Of a stretch of 64,000 bases of DNA, positions 26,187 to 35,282 are shown piece by piece. The position numbers and the translations under genes are program-made. Every line of letters begins with the position of its first letter. The first letter of the stretch is position 1. The stretch is from Pedobacter sp. L105 (GTDB lineage Bacteria > Bacteroidota > Bacteroidia > Sphingobacteriales > Sphingobacteriaceae): contig NZ_LMUP01000010.1 of the NCBI RefSeq assembly GCF_009765875.1, positions 178,367 to 242,366 on the forward strand, given 5' to 3'. The notes beneath the pieces are model-generated. The model saw only the letters and a list, made by a program, of their open reading frames with translations. It did no database searches and had not been told where the DNA came from.

Positions 26187-26474
26187 ATGCCAGCAGTTCC
26201 ACATTACAGAAGATGGTTTAACTATATTGGTGGAAGTACAAGTTCACCAAGCAGTTATATATATTCCCCTGCTGCACCAAGCTGTAGAAATGGTTCTTCA
26301 TTATGTGCAGTATATGGTATTTATATACCTGATATTTCACCAGGAATTAATATCCCTGGCGGTGCAACATTTTCAGCAAACATGCAAAATTATATTTCTA
26401 ATCTTTTTTCTACTGGATTAGCACAACCAACAGGTGTTTTGATACATACCATATATGTCTACGGGAAATCCTGA
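26187..26474 (+). CDS. Small MP-R-W family protein, copy 2
   Basis: The 95-residue protein has the family pattern MPAVPHYRRWFNYIGG, SPSSYIYSPAAPSC, C-x6-C (CRNGSSLC) then AVYGIY, SANMQNYISNLFSTGLAQPTG, and the end YVYGKS. It is the longest copy because of a short insertion (DISPGINIPGGATF). Function unknown; the two cysteines could form a disulfide or bind metal. Confidence 0.75.
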   Translation: MPAVPHYRRWFNYIGGSTSSPSSYIYSPAAPSCRNGSSLCAVYGIYIPDISPGINIPGGATFSANMQNYISNLFSTGLAQPTGVLIHTIYVYGKS

Positions 26475-26506
26475 TAGCAAAAGACTTAAGTATGTTAAAA
26501 TAGAGA

Positions 26507-26586
26507 AAGGCGAAACCGAAAACCTTGGATAGAGTAGGTTAAACTTAAAGTTTTTATTTCTTTTTTTTAGAAAAAGAATCTTCATT
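26507..26586 (+). promoter_or_regulatory. Conserved leader element, copy 3
   Basis: GAAAACCTT-N4-AGAGTAGG begins at 26518, 69 bases before the ATG. AACCT can pair with AGGTT around the middle of the motif. The downstream hairpin pairs TTCTTTTT (26558-26565) with AAAAAGAA (26571-26578). Confidence 0.75.
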
Positions 26587-26859
26587 ATGCCAGGTCTTAA
26601 AAGAAGATGGTATACATTTATACCCGGAGATGACCCCGAACTTGCAACAAGTTATATTTATTCTCCTGCGACCCCTACTTGTCTTACCGGATCAGTTCTT
26701 TGTAGCATATACGCAGTTTTTACTGGAACTAATCCTATTAATTTTTTTACACCTAATATGGAAAGTTATATTGTAGCCGCCTTAACCACTGGAGTTCCTC
26801 AACCCCAAAACCCTCCATTTCAAAAATTCTATGTTTACATGAAGAATATACCCTCATAA
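26587..26859 (+). CDS. Small MP-R-W family protein, copy 3
   Basis: The 90-residue protein has MPGLKRRWYTFIPG, ATSYIYSPATPTC, C-x6-C (CLTGSVLC) then SIYAVF, PNMESYIVAALTTGVPQP, and FYVYMKNIPS at the end. It is the last of the three tandem copies. About 150 AT-rich bases with no recognised element separate it from the GH106 gene. Confidence 0.75.
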   Translation: MPGLKRRWYTFIPGDDPELATSYIYSPATPTCLTGSVLCSIYAVFTGTNPINFFTPNMESYIVAALTTGVPQPQNPPFQKFYVYMKNIPS

Positions 26860-27009
26860 ATTAAAATCTCTAAAAACAATTGGGATGCTTGATAAGCAAT
26901 TCATAAATCAACTAATTTCTTAAATGTAAATTAGTAAAGGTATTGATGTTTTTTTTTTTGAAGGGTATAACTTTAAAGCAACGATACAGTATGACACGTT
27001 GCATTTGAT

Positions 27010-30000
27010 ATGAATTCCTCTAAAATTAGATTGTTTTTTACTTTTCAAATAACCGCTTTATGTTTACTAACCATTATTTTTAATGCTCAACATGTAAATG
27101 CTCAATATAAAGTATATCTAACTTCGATAACGGAACTGGAAACAGGATTTCATACCATTCCAGACAGTATACAAACAAGTGTTTACTGGTATTGGGTTTC
27201 TGGAAATATCTCCAAAGAAGGAGTTATAAAAGATCTTGAGGCGATGAAAAAGGTAGGTATTAACCGCGCATTCATTGCAAACGTAACCTGGGGAGAAAAA
27301 AACGCTGGTAAAATAAAATTGTTCACCGAAGAATGGTGGGATATCCTGCATACCGCACTAAAAACAGCCGCAAGACTAGGTATTGAAATAGGGATATTTA
27401 ATTGCCCTGGATGGAGCCAATCAGGCGGCCCATGGGTTAAACCAGAGCAGTCCATGCGTTATCTGACTTCTTCTGAAATCGTGATTCAAGGCCCATTGTT
27501 ATTGCATAAAAAATTGGAAATACCTAATCCTGTTTTTCAGGATGTAAAAGTTATTGCTTATCCGGCGCCTAAAGACTATGGTAGTAAAATGAGTGATCTA
27601 AAACCCAAGGTTAGCTCTACTCCTTCGTTAGAAAATCTTAATTACATAACAGATGGAAAAGAAGAAACTATTTTACATTTCCCTTCTGAAAAGCCATTAA
27701 TATTGGATTTTTCTACAGAAAAAGCCTACACGGCCCGGAGTCTGATTATTTATACATCTCATTCACCTACTCGTCTGGGAGGAGACATTCAGGTAAAGGT
27801 TAACCATACCTATCAAACTATAAAACATTTTATCATAGACCGTACTAATCCAAATTTAAAAAACGGTTTCATCCCTTATGGTCCTGCCGAAATTTCAATT
27901 TCCACTACTACAGCTAAAGATTTCCGGATCATATTTACTGATTTTTCGGCAAACAGCGGATTAGCAGAAGTTAGGTTTTCCTCGGTCCCCATAGTAGAAA
28001 ATTACTTGGAGAAAACATTGGCAAAAATGTATCCTGACGGATTGGTAAACTGGTCCGCTTATCAATGGCCGGCACAACCAGTTATTGCCGACAAAGAGCA
28101 TGTTATTGATCCGAATAAAGTATTAGATATTTCAAAGTATTTATCGATAGACGGTACACTGAACTGGCAGGTACCCATAGGAAAATGGATCATTGAACGA
28201 AGCGGAATGACGCCAACGTTAGTTCATAATGCTCACGCTTCTCCTGAAGGAACGGGATTGGAAACTGATAAAATGAGTAGAGAACATATTACTGCTCACT
28301 TTAATGCTTTTTTGGGAGAAATCATACGCCGTATCCCGGCACAAGACCGTAAAACCTGGAAAATTGTAGTGGGAGACAGTTATGAGACAGGCAGCCAGAA
28401 TTGGAGTGATCAGTTTATAGCGCAATTTAAACTAAACTTTGGTTATGATCCCCTTCCCTACATCCCGGTACTGCAGGGGAAGGTTGTGGGAAGTGCCGAC
28501 CAATCGGATCGTTTTCTTTGGGATTTACGGCGTTTTGTAGCCGATCAGGTAGCTCATGAATATGTAGGCGGATTGCGAGAGGTGAGCCATCAAAATGGAC
28601 TAACTAGCTGGCTGGAAAATTATGGTCATTATGGTTTCCCAGGTGAATTTTTGCAATACGGAGGTGAATCGGATGAGGTTAGTGGTGAGTTTTGGAATGA
28701 AGGATTTAAAGGTATCATCGAAAACAGAGCTGCTGCATCCTGTGGCCATATTTATGGAAAAGCTAAAGTTTCTGCCGAATCTTTTACCACCACTGATAAA
28801 TATTTCCTGAATTATCCTTCAACATTGAAACAGCGCCTTGATCGTTCTTTCACCGAAGGAATAAATAATACCTTATTGCACGTTTATATCCAGCAGCCTG
28901 ATGAAGACAAAATGCCGGGAATGAACGCCTATTTTGGAACTGAATTTAACCGTAAAAACACATGGTTCTATGATATGGACGGCTTCATAAAATATATCAA
29001 AAGATGTAATCTACTCTTGCAACAGGGAAAATATGTGGCGGATGTGGCTTATTTCATTGGTGAAGATGCACCGAAAATGACAGGGATACAAGACCCCATC
29101 CTTCCATATGGTTATTCATTTGATTATATCAATGGAGAAGTGATTAAAACCAGGTTAACAGTAAAGCATGGTAATCTTGTCTTGCCTGATGGAATGAAGT
29201 ATCGGATTCTAGTTTTACCGAAGCTGGAAAGCATGCGCCCAGACTTACTCCTGAAAATAAAAGAACTAGTAAATAATGGTGCAGTAGTTTTAGGCCCAAA
29301 ACCGTACAGATCACCCAGTTTACAAAATTTTGAAAAGGCAGATTTGGAGATTCAACAACTAACAGCTGAACTTTGGGGAAACATTAACGGATCCAATATA
29401 AAAGTTAATCATTTTGGTAAAGGAATGGTGATTGATGGAATGAACCTGGAAGATGCCCTAAAATTGATCAACGCCATTCCTGATTTTAAAACAGAGAAAG
29501 CCGATTCCGCACTTTTCATCCATAGAGAACTAAAAGACGGTTCAATCTATTTTATTTCTAATCAAAAAAACAAATCTATAAAGCTGAATCCAGAATTTCG
29601 TATTTCAGGAAAAAGCCCGGAATTGTGGGATGCAACTACGGGTATTATACGTGATCTTCCTGATTACACACAAACTGCTAATTCTACTTTTGTGCCCTTA
29701 AAATTAGCTCCTTATGAAAGCGCTTTTGTAGTCTTTAGAAAACGTAATATCATTAAAAAGAATGATCACTCTAACTATCCAAAATTAGTCAGGATGATTC
29801 CTATTACCGGCCAATGGCTAGTTAATTTTTATGCAAAGATGGGCGGACCTTCCAAGCCTGTTGTCTTCAAACAATTAAAAGATTGGACACAAAATACTGA
29901 TGAGCGTATTAAGTATTACTCAGGAGCAGCTTGTTATCATCATAATTTTAAATTATCAGCCCCAAAAAATGATGAGCATGTATTACTGGATCTGGGAAAT

Positions 30001-30273
30001 GATGTGTCCATTGCAAAAGTTAAGGTAAATGGAATAGCAGTTGGTGGTGTATGGACTGCCCCTTACAAGATCGATATTACCAAGGCACTGAAACCAGGTA
30101 AAAACGAACTTGAAATCAAAGTGGTGAACAATTGGATAAACAAGCTGATTGGAGATCATCAATTACCAGAAAAGGAAAGGATAACCTGGACTTATTACGA
30201 CTGTTATGATGCGAAGGTAAAATTGCAGACTTCAGGATTACTAGGTCCTATCTCATTAGAAATAGTAAAATGA
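27010..30273 (+). CDS. GH106-type glycoside hydrolase (alpha-L-rhamnosidase-like)
   Basis: The 1087-residue protein has a signal peptide (to HVNAQYK) and a catalytic region with the GH106 pattern WYWVSGNISKEGVIKDLEAMKKVGI, IGIFNCPGWSQSGGPWV, GDSYETGSQNWSDQF and SWLENYGHYGFPGEF. The last ~150 residues resemble a galactose-binding jelly roll (HVLLDLGNDVSIAKVKVNGIAVGGVWTAPYKIDIT). Such enzymes remove rhamnose from plant or bacterial polysaccharides in the periplasm or at the surface. No SusC/SusD pair is nearby, so it is not in a classical utilisation locus. Confidence 0.8.
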   Translation: MNSSKIRLFFTFQITALCLLTIIFNAQHVNAQYKVYLTSITELETGFHTIPDSIQTSVYWYWVSGNISKEGVIKDLEAMKKVGINRAFIANVTWGEKNAGKIKLFTEEWWDILHTALKTAARLGIEIGIFNCPGWSQSGGPWVKPEQSMRYLTSSEIVIQGPLLLHKKLEIPNPVFQDVKVIAYPAPKDYGSKMSDLKPKVSSTPSLENLNYITDGKEETILHFPSEKPLILDFSTEKAYTARSLIIYTSHSPTRLGGDIQVKVNHTYQTIKHFIIDRTNPNLKNGFIPYGPAEISISTTTAKDFRIIFTDFSANSGLAEVRFSSVPIVENYLEKTLAKMYPDGLVNWSAYQWPAQPVIADKEHVIDPNKVLDISKYLSIDGTLNWQVPIGKWIIERSGMTPTLVHNAHASPEGTGLETDKMSREHITAHFNAFLGEIIRRIPAQDRKTWKIVVGDSYETGSQNWSDQFIAQFKLNFGYDPLPYIPVLQGKVVGSADQSDRFLWDLRRFVADQVAHEYVGGLREVSHQNGLTSWLENYGHYGFPGEFLQYGGESDEVSGEFWNEGFKGIIENRAAASCGHIYGKAKVSAESFTTTDKYFLNYPSTLKQRLDRSFTEGINNTLLHVYIQQPDEDKMPGMNAYFGTEFNRKNTWFYDMDGFIKYIKRCNLLLQQGKYVADVAYFIGEDAPKMTGIQDPILPYGYSFDYINGEVIKTRLTVKHGNLVLPDGMKYRILVLPKLESMRPDLLLKIKELVNNGAVVLGPKPYRSPSLQNFEKADLEIQQLTAELWGNINGSNIKVNHFGKGMVIDGMNLEDALKLINAIPDFKTEKADSALFIHRELKDGSIYFISNQKNKSIKLNPEFRISGKSPELWDATTGIIRDLPDYTQTANSTFVPLKLAPYESAFVVFRKRNIIKKNDHSNYPKLVRMIPITGQWLVNFYAKMGGPSKPVVFKQLKDWTQNTDERIKYYSGAACYHHNFKLSAPKNDEHVLLDLGNDVSIAKVKVNGIAVGGVWTAPYKIDITKALKPGKNELEIKVVNNWINKLIGDHQLPEKERITWTYYDCYDAKVKLQTSGLLGPISLEIVK

Positions 30274-30369
30274 TGATTTGGGACTGTTGACCTTAATTAT
30301 CCTCTGACATTCTTGTAATTTAAGGATTCGTTTAACGCGAATGGTTTGGTTAAACTTAATTTATAAAAT

Positions 30370-31092
30370 ATGGCAGCTGAAATTACAGAGATAGATATCA
30401 TTATTTTAAGCTTCGCGCAAACAGAGGAGTTAAAGCAGGTTACAGTTAACTGCCTGGATTCTTTGATAGCTTCCGAAGATCCTGAGTTGATTAAGTCTAA
30501 CATCATTGTAGTTGAATCCCAAAAAGATTTAAAACCTTTTCAATACAACTATGGGCAAACGGTTTATCCCGATGAATCGTTTGGCTATAACCGTTATATG
30601 AATATTGGTATTTCAATGACATCAGCCCCATATGTCTGTTTATGTAACAATGACCTGTTTTTCCATCCTCAATGGGCAACGGAAATAGTGAAAGTTTTTA
30701 AAGCTTATCCGGATCTTTCCAGTGCCTCTCCAATGTGTACAATTCACCATGCAAAATTGGGCGTAACACCTAATATGGGATTATTTGCAGGACATAGGGA
30801 ACGGACGGAAGTTTCAGGCTGGTGCCTTTTTTTTAAGCGCAGTATGTTGAGTTTAATCGGTCATTTAGATGAAAATTTTATATTCAGACATGCATCACAT
30901 GATTATACGCATTTACTCTCATCGTTAAATTTAAATCACTTCCTTGTCACTTCTTCTGTCGTAGATCATCTGGACCATACAACGCTAAATAAACAGGAAC
31001 CAGAACGATGGGATGAACTAATGTATCAGCAAGACACTTATTATGAAAAAAAATGGGGCTATCGTTTAGGAAGGAAATGGGAATTAATATAA
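30370..31092 (+). CDS. Family 2 (GT-A fold) glycosyltransferase-like protein
   Basis: The 240-residue protein has the order of a GT-A fold: IDIIILSFAQTEELKQVTVNCLDSL, SFGYNRYMNIGISMTSAPYVCLCNNDLFF (NND in place of the usual DxD), then GHLDENFIFRHASHDYTHLL. No membrane segment is visible. It lies just after the GH106 gene and before the convergent ter-type operon. The sugar donor and acceptor are unknown; the variant NND metal site leaves activity slightly uncertain. Confidence 0.75.
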   Translation: MAAEITEIDIIILSFAQTEELKQVTVNCLDSLIASEDPELIKSNIIVVESQKDLKPFQYNYGQTVYPDESFGYNRYMNIGISMTSAPYVCLCNNDLFFHPQWATEIVKVFKAYPDLSSASPMCTIHHAKLGVTPNMGLFAGHRERTEVSGWCLFFKRSMLSLIGHLDENFIFRHASHDYTHLLSSLNLNHFLVTSSVVDHLDHTTLNKQEPERWDELMYQQDTYYEKKWGYRLGRKWELI

Positions 31093-31110
31093 ATTCTTGA
31101 ATAAAAGCCC

Positions 31111-32073
31111 TTAAAGCATATCCGTATTTAACATCGTTTTTAAAATATTCGCCTGAACATCAAAATTGCTTAGATTATCCAGGAAATTGATATCCGATAT
31201 TTTTGCGTAATTCTCCTGCAGCAGTTTAATAATCTCCGGTGGAATGTAAGTTTTCACAGCAGCAGCATTACTTTTTAGCTGATCATTTTTATAAGCCATT
31301 TCCTGGATCATCTTCGCCTTTTCGGATGAAGTGTGTGAAAAATCCAACTCTTCTATTTCTTCAGGTGTACAAAATAGGAATAAATTCCTGCTTGGGAAAA
31401 ACAGAAAGTATCGGTCTATTGCTGTAAATTTATAGATCTCAATGACCATGGTTCCTGATTTTAAACCGTACAGAAACTCAGTTTTAAAATCATATTTACA
31501 CAACAATCCCATGAGTTTTTTCTCAATCGTTGCTGCACTATTTACGTAAACGGTAGATGAATCATAGTTGATCAGTCTCGCCAGCTGATCAGAACTGATC
31601 GTGTAATAAAAATCCTTTGCAAATCGGGCACTAAACTGGGTGATGTTTTTTACAAAAGGAAAATCAGTAGAATGTTCAGATAGTACTTCAAACAAATTCC
31701 GCAGAGAATTATTGATCTTCAATGACTGATGTTGTCTTCCCGCTAAAAAACTCTGTTCGTTCTGCAGCGTTTCATTCAGCTTCTCTATCACCTCCTGATT
31801 CAGACGTATTTCTTCATCAATCAGCGTTACATTTTTTTCATTACTCTTTTTGATCTTTTTCAATAGCTCTACCACACTGGTGGTAAACTGCAAATGAAAA
31901 AGTTCCAGCTTGTCAATAGAAAGCTGTTCATTATTTTCAAATAATTGATGGATGACCTGACTGCGTAAGTATATCTTGTAGACTACTTCTTCCTGAAAAA
32001 ATACCGACAAGATCTGCAGACGGCTAATGATCTGGTTAGACTCTTTTAATATGATCGCAGCATGTTCATCCAT
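31111..32073 (-). CDS. Unknown coiled-coil protein of the ter-type operon
   Basis: The 320-residue protein is mostly helical, with a likely coiled coil at residues 80-115 (LKKIKKSNEKNVTLIDEEIRLNQEVIEKL). It has no signal peptide or membrane segment and was not assigned to a known family. It is the last gene of the operon, 40 bases after telA, so it probably acts with TelA and the TerD proteins. A role as a TelA partner is inferred from position only. Confidence 0.65.
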   Translation of the reverse strand: MDEHAAIILKESNQIISRLQILSVFFQEEVVYKIYLRSQVIHQLFENNEQLSIDKLELFHLQFTTSVVELLKKIKKSNEKNVTLIDEEIRLNQEVIEKLNETLQNEQSFLAGRQHQSLKINNSLRNLFEVLSEHSTDFPFVKNITQFSARFAKDFYYTISSDQLARLINYDSSTVYVNSAATIEKKLMGLLCKYDFKTEFLYGLKSGTMVIEIYKFTAIDRYFLFFPSRNLFLFCTPEEIEELDFSHTSSEKAKMIQEMAYKNDQLKSNAAAVKTYIPPEIIKLLQENYAKISDINFLDNLSNFDVQANILKTMLNTDML

Positions 32074-32113
32074 CCTTAATGATTTCCTCTTTTCTTCCTG
32101 CTAAAGGCCAAAC

Positions 32114-33211
32114 TTATTTAACCTGTGTAACGTTTTTCTTTAATTCAGTCTCCAGGTTTTTCAGTTCTGTATCCAGTACCCTTCTGCCCTTTTCACCCTC
32201 TTCGTGGATTTTCTTTACTTCATCCAGCGTTTCAATCAACGAAGCTGTAGTTTTCTTTAACGTCTCTAAAGATACAACAGTTTTTTCGCTCTCTTTAGCT
32301 ACATCGATTGTATTTTGCTTTAGCATATCCGCATTCTTCTGCAAAATTGTATTCGTCGTGTCCGAGATCTTTTTCTGCATGTCTACATTGGCCTTCTGCC
32401 TTTGTAAAGCAACAGCGATGGTCAGCTGGTTTTTCCAGACCGGGATCGTAGTCGAAATGATCGATTGTGCCTTTTCAGCAATGGATGTATTGTTGTTCTG
32501 TACCAAACGGATCTGCGCCAGCGATTGCATCATGATAAACCTTACAATCTTCATATCAGCCAGCCTTTTATCCAGGCGGCTTACAAAGTCTCTCAGGTCT
32601 GCAATTTCATAATCTTCATAGTCTGCCGGACGGCCTTCCATTTCAGCCAGTTTCACGCTCAATTCACTAAATTTCAGCTGACCTGAGATGATCAGTTCTT
32701 CCATCTGATGGATGTAAGCCACATTGCTTTCAAACATAGTCTGCAAAGAACTATTGTCTTTCAGCGAGTTTAACCTTCCTGCTTTGATCTTATTGGTGAT
32801 CTTATCAATGTTATTGACTACTATATCATACTTCTGGAAGATCTTTTTCACATCAACCACCAGATTTTTCAGAAAAGGGATGCGTGAGATAAACGATTTA
32901 ACACCTGTTTTTTCCAGTTCCGAAACGTCAATATAGTTGAGTTCTGTCAGCAGTTCATTGATCAGTCCTCCCACTTCACCGCTGTTATACGTACGCACTG
33001 AAGCCAGGAAGTCATTACTGTATTTCTCCATTGAATTCTGCGTGTCGGCACCGTAATTCAAAATAGAGTTGACGTCAGACGGTTCCAGTGATTTGTTGAT
33101 TTCCTTATATTTGGCAATCTCTTCCGGGCTTAAGGCAGTAATATCTGCGTTTCCTTCTTTGTCTAATTTAACCGGGGTAGTATTGGATAACTCTTGAGCG
33201 TTTGTTTCCAT
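32114..33211 (-). CDS. telA: TelA family toxic-anion-resistance protein
   Basis: The protein has the TelA features: an N-terminal acidic stretch, long helices, and the conserved region QSLAQIRLVQNNNTSIAEKAQSIISTTIPVWKNQLTIAVALQRQ followed by ALQRQKANVDMQKKISDTTN. TelA proteins accompany TerD proteins in tellurite and stress-response loci. Length 365 is normal. It follows the second terD after 57 bases. Confidence 0.88.
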   Translation of the reverse strand: METNAQELSNTTPVKLDKEGNADITALSPEEIAKYKEINKSLEPSDVNSILNYGADTQNSMEKYSNDFLASVRTYNSGEVGGLINELLTELNYIDVSELEKTGVKSFISRIPFLKNLVVDVKKIFQKYDIVVNNIDKITNKIKAGRLNSLKDNSSLQTMFESNVAYIHQMEELIISGQLKFSELSVKLAEMEGRPADYEDYEIADLRDFVSRLDKRLADMKIVRFIMMQSLAQIRLVQNNNTSIAEKAQSIISTTIPVWKNQLTIAVALQRQKANVDMQKKISDTTNTILQKNADMLKQNTIDVAKESEKTVVSLETLKKTTASLIETLDEVKKIHEEGEKGRRVLDTELKNLETELKKNVTQVK

Positions 33212-33268
33212 ATGTTTAAAAATTTAAGCTGCTGCTGTTTAACCATTTAACCATCAGCAGCTGGAAAT

Positions 33269-33883
33269 TTACAAATAATTTTGTGTAACTGTATTTACTG
33301 TCTGTTCTAATTTTTTATCTTTTGTCGGTTCTCCTATTGCGTTGAACTTCCATTCGCCGTTCTTTTTGTAAAAAACACCTAACACCATCGAGACATGACC
33401 TGCGAAATCAGCACCATGAGCGATGTCATAAGTTGCGAAGACTTCATTCACCACTGTAGCCGACCCTTCGTAGATGCGGATCGAAGCAAAAGGGATCGTT
33501 CCGAAATCCTGACCCTGAAAACTGTTCAGTACAAAAGCTACATATGCTGCCTGAGGATTGATCCTGGAAAAATCCACGACGATGATCTCATTATCCAATC
33601 CATCGTCTCCACCGGTGTCACCAGTACGATCATCTCCACTATGGTGGATAGATCCGTCCTTGGAACCAAGATTACCGTAGTACACTACATCCAGTAAACT
33701 TTTGTTTTCATCGTAGATCGCACAGCTGGCATCCAGGTCTACTGCTACCAGTGAAGTGCCAAATCCAAGAAAACCTTTTTTCTCTATTGCTCCCCAGTTG
33801 ATCCCTACGCAGACCTTCTGCAGCTTCGTACCATTACTTTTTTCCAGGTTGATACGTTGTCCTTTTTGAAGATTAATTGCCAT
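33269..33883 (-). CDS. TerD family protein (TerZ-like)
   Basis: TerD proteins are small calcium-binding beta-sandwich proteins of the Ter stress system. This 204-residue copy starts MAINLQKGQRINLEKSNG and contains VAVDLDASCAIYDEN and the acidic loop HSGDDRTGDTGGDDGLDNE, which carries the metal ligands. The insert EKKGFLGFGTS suggests the TerZ-like branch. It starts 3 bases after the first terD. Confidence 0.9.
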   Translation of the reverse strand: MAINLQKGQRINLEKSNGTKLQKVCVGINWGAIEKKGFLGFGTSLVAVDLDASCAIYDENKSLLDVVYYGNLGSKDGSIHHSGDDRTGDTGGDDGLDNEIIVVDFSRINPQAAYVAFVLNSFQGQDFGTIPFASIRIYEGSATVVNEVFATYDIAHGADFAGHVSMVLGVFYKKNGEWKFNAIGEPTKDKKLEQTVNTVTQNYL

Positions 33884-33886
33884 ATC

Positions 33887-34441
33887 TTATTGATATTTAT
33901 TTACATAATCCTGTAAGCCGCCTTTCATACCCACACCTACGGCTTCAAATTTCCATTTTCCTTCACGTTTGTAAATCCTTCCGAATTCTACAGCCGTTTC
34001 AATAGAAAAATCCTCTTCCAGTTCATATTTCAGGATCTCCTGATCGGTTGATGCATCAACGATACGGATAAATGAATTTCTCACCTGCCCAAAATTCTGC
34101 CTTCTTGCTGCTGCTTCATGAATTGTTACAACAATACAAAGCTCTGCAACTTTAGGATCGATCTTCGACAGGTCTACCTTTACCTGCTCATCATCCCCGT
34201 CGCCATCTCCAGTCAGGTTATCACCGGTATGTTCCACTGCGCCATCCGGAGAAACCAGGTTATTATAAAATACAAAGTGTTCATCAGTAATTAGTTTCTT
34301 GTTGTCGCCCAATAAGAACAAAGAAGCATCCAGGTCAAAATCAGCACCCGTTGAAGAGCTGTTGGTATCCCAACCTAAACCAATAGTAAATTTCGGAGCA
34401 TCTAAGTTTTCACGCTGCCCCTTTTGCAAGTTTATAGCCAT
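33887..34441 (-). CDS. terD: TerD family protein
   Basis: The 184-residue protein starts MAINLQKGQRENLDAPKFTIGLGWD and has the calcium-binding motifs DFDLDASLFLLGDN and HTGDNLTGDGDGDDE. Both TerD copies begin with the same MAINLQKGQR, indicating duplication. It is 1 base after the phosphoribosyltransferase gene, so it is translationally coupled in the operon. Confidence 0.92.
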   Translation of the reverse strand: MAINLQKGQRENLDAPKFTIGLGWDTNSSSTGADFDLDASLFLLGDNKKLITDEHFVFYNNLVSPDGAVEHTGDNLTGDGDGDDEQVKVDLSKIDPKVAELCIVVTIHEAAARRQNFGQVRNSFIRIVDASTDQEILKYELEEDFSIETAVEFGRIYKREGKWKFEAVGVGMKGGLQDYVNKYQ

Positions 34442-34442
34442 T

Positions 34443-35282
34443 TTAAATTAATTTATATTTTTTTTTGATGATGTGTTTTCTGATATCTTCCAGGTTGGCC
34501 GCATAAGCGGCTATGGTGTGGTATCCATTACCTAACGCTAAATTGTACAACATATTGATAAAATATTCGGTCTGGTTCTTTATAAAGATAGAAAAACTGC
34601 CGCTATCACTGTTTAGAATGTATTTAACGATCCTAGTATTGAAACAAAAAGATCCAGCTTTTATAATATCTTCCAAATCAAAAATAGATTTTACATAGTG
34701 ATAGTTCAGTACATTTTCGACGTTAGGATGGATATCCATATTCGCCAGTTCTGCAAAATAAAGCAGGTGGATATCATTCGTTAACTTATATTCTTCGGCC
34801 ATTTTCAGGATCATGCGTTCATGACTTCCGGTAATACGAATATCATCCAGGAACAACAAGGTTTTATCCTCCAGAAACTGTTTATCGATTTGAAAGGAAT
34901 CGTTGCCAATCAGTTTCATTCTCTCCTGGGCACTCAATGCACCGTAATCTTCTTTATAAGTAACCGTACGGTGTACCTTTGCTTCCTGTACCACCAATCC
35001 GCCATTTTCTACCAGCCAGTGGTTCAGCTGGTAAATAAAATAGTTTTTCATCGCGAAAGTTGCTGTGGGTATAAAAGAATAGGGACTGGAAATCACTACG
35101 ATTTGATTTGTTATCAAGTTATCCTGCAGATAATCAGTAATGAAACCATTGGCCAGCTGCTCGCCAAATGCTTTTGCGACCAGGTCGTCACCAAATTTAA
35201 ACCTGCTATAGGCATTCGGATCAAATCCAAAAACCTCTGGATGATGGATCTGATGTAAAGCGTATGATTTTGGTAAATTCAT
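34443..35282 (-). CDS. Phosphoribosyltransferase-like protein of the ter operon
   Basis: The key motif is LLFLDDIRITGSHE, which matches the PRPP-binding loop (two acidic residues then a Thr/Ser-Gly-rich turn) of type I phosphoribosyltransferases. The 279-residue protein is soluble. Published comparative work on Ter systems (Anantharaman, Iyer and Aravind) describes such enzymes with HAD phosphatases in a proposed nucleoside-like metabolite pathway. Here it overlaps the HAD gene by 4 bases and is followed directly by terD, the same kind of context. Substrate unknown. Confidence 0.75.
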   Translation of the reverse strand: MNLPKSYALHQIHHPEVFGFDPNAYSRFKFGDDLVAKAFGEQLANGFITDYLQDNLITNQIVVISSPYSFIPTATFAMKNYFIYQLNHWLVENGGLVVQEAKVHRTVTYKEDYGALSAQERMKLIGNDSFQIDKQFLEDKTLLFLDDIRITGSHERMILKMAEEYKLTNDIHLLYFAELANMDIHPNVENVLNYHYVKSIFDLEDIIKAGSFCFNTRIVKYILNSDSGSFSIFIKNQTEYFINMLYNLALGNGYHTIAAYAANLEDIRKHIIKKKYKLI

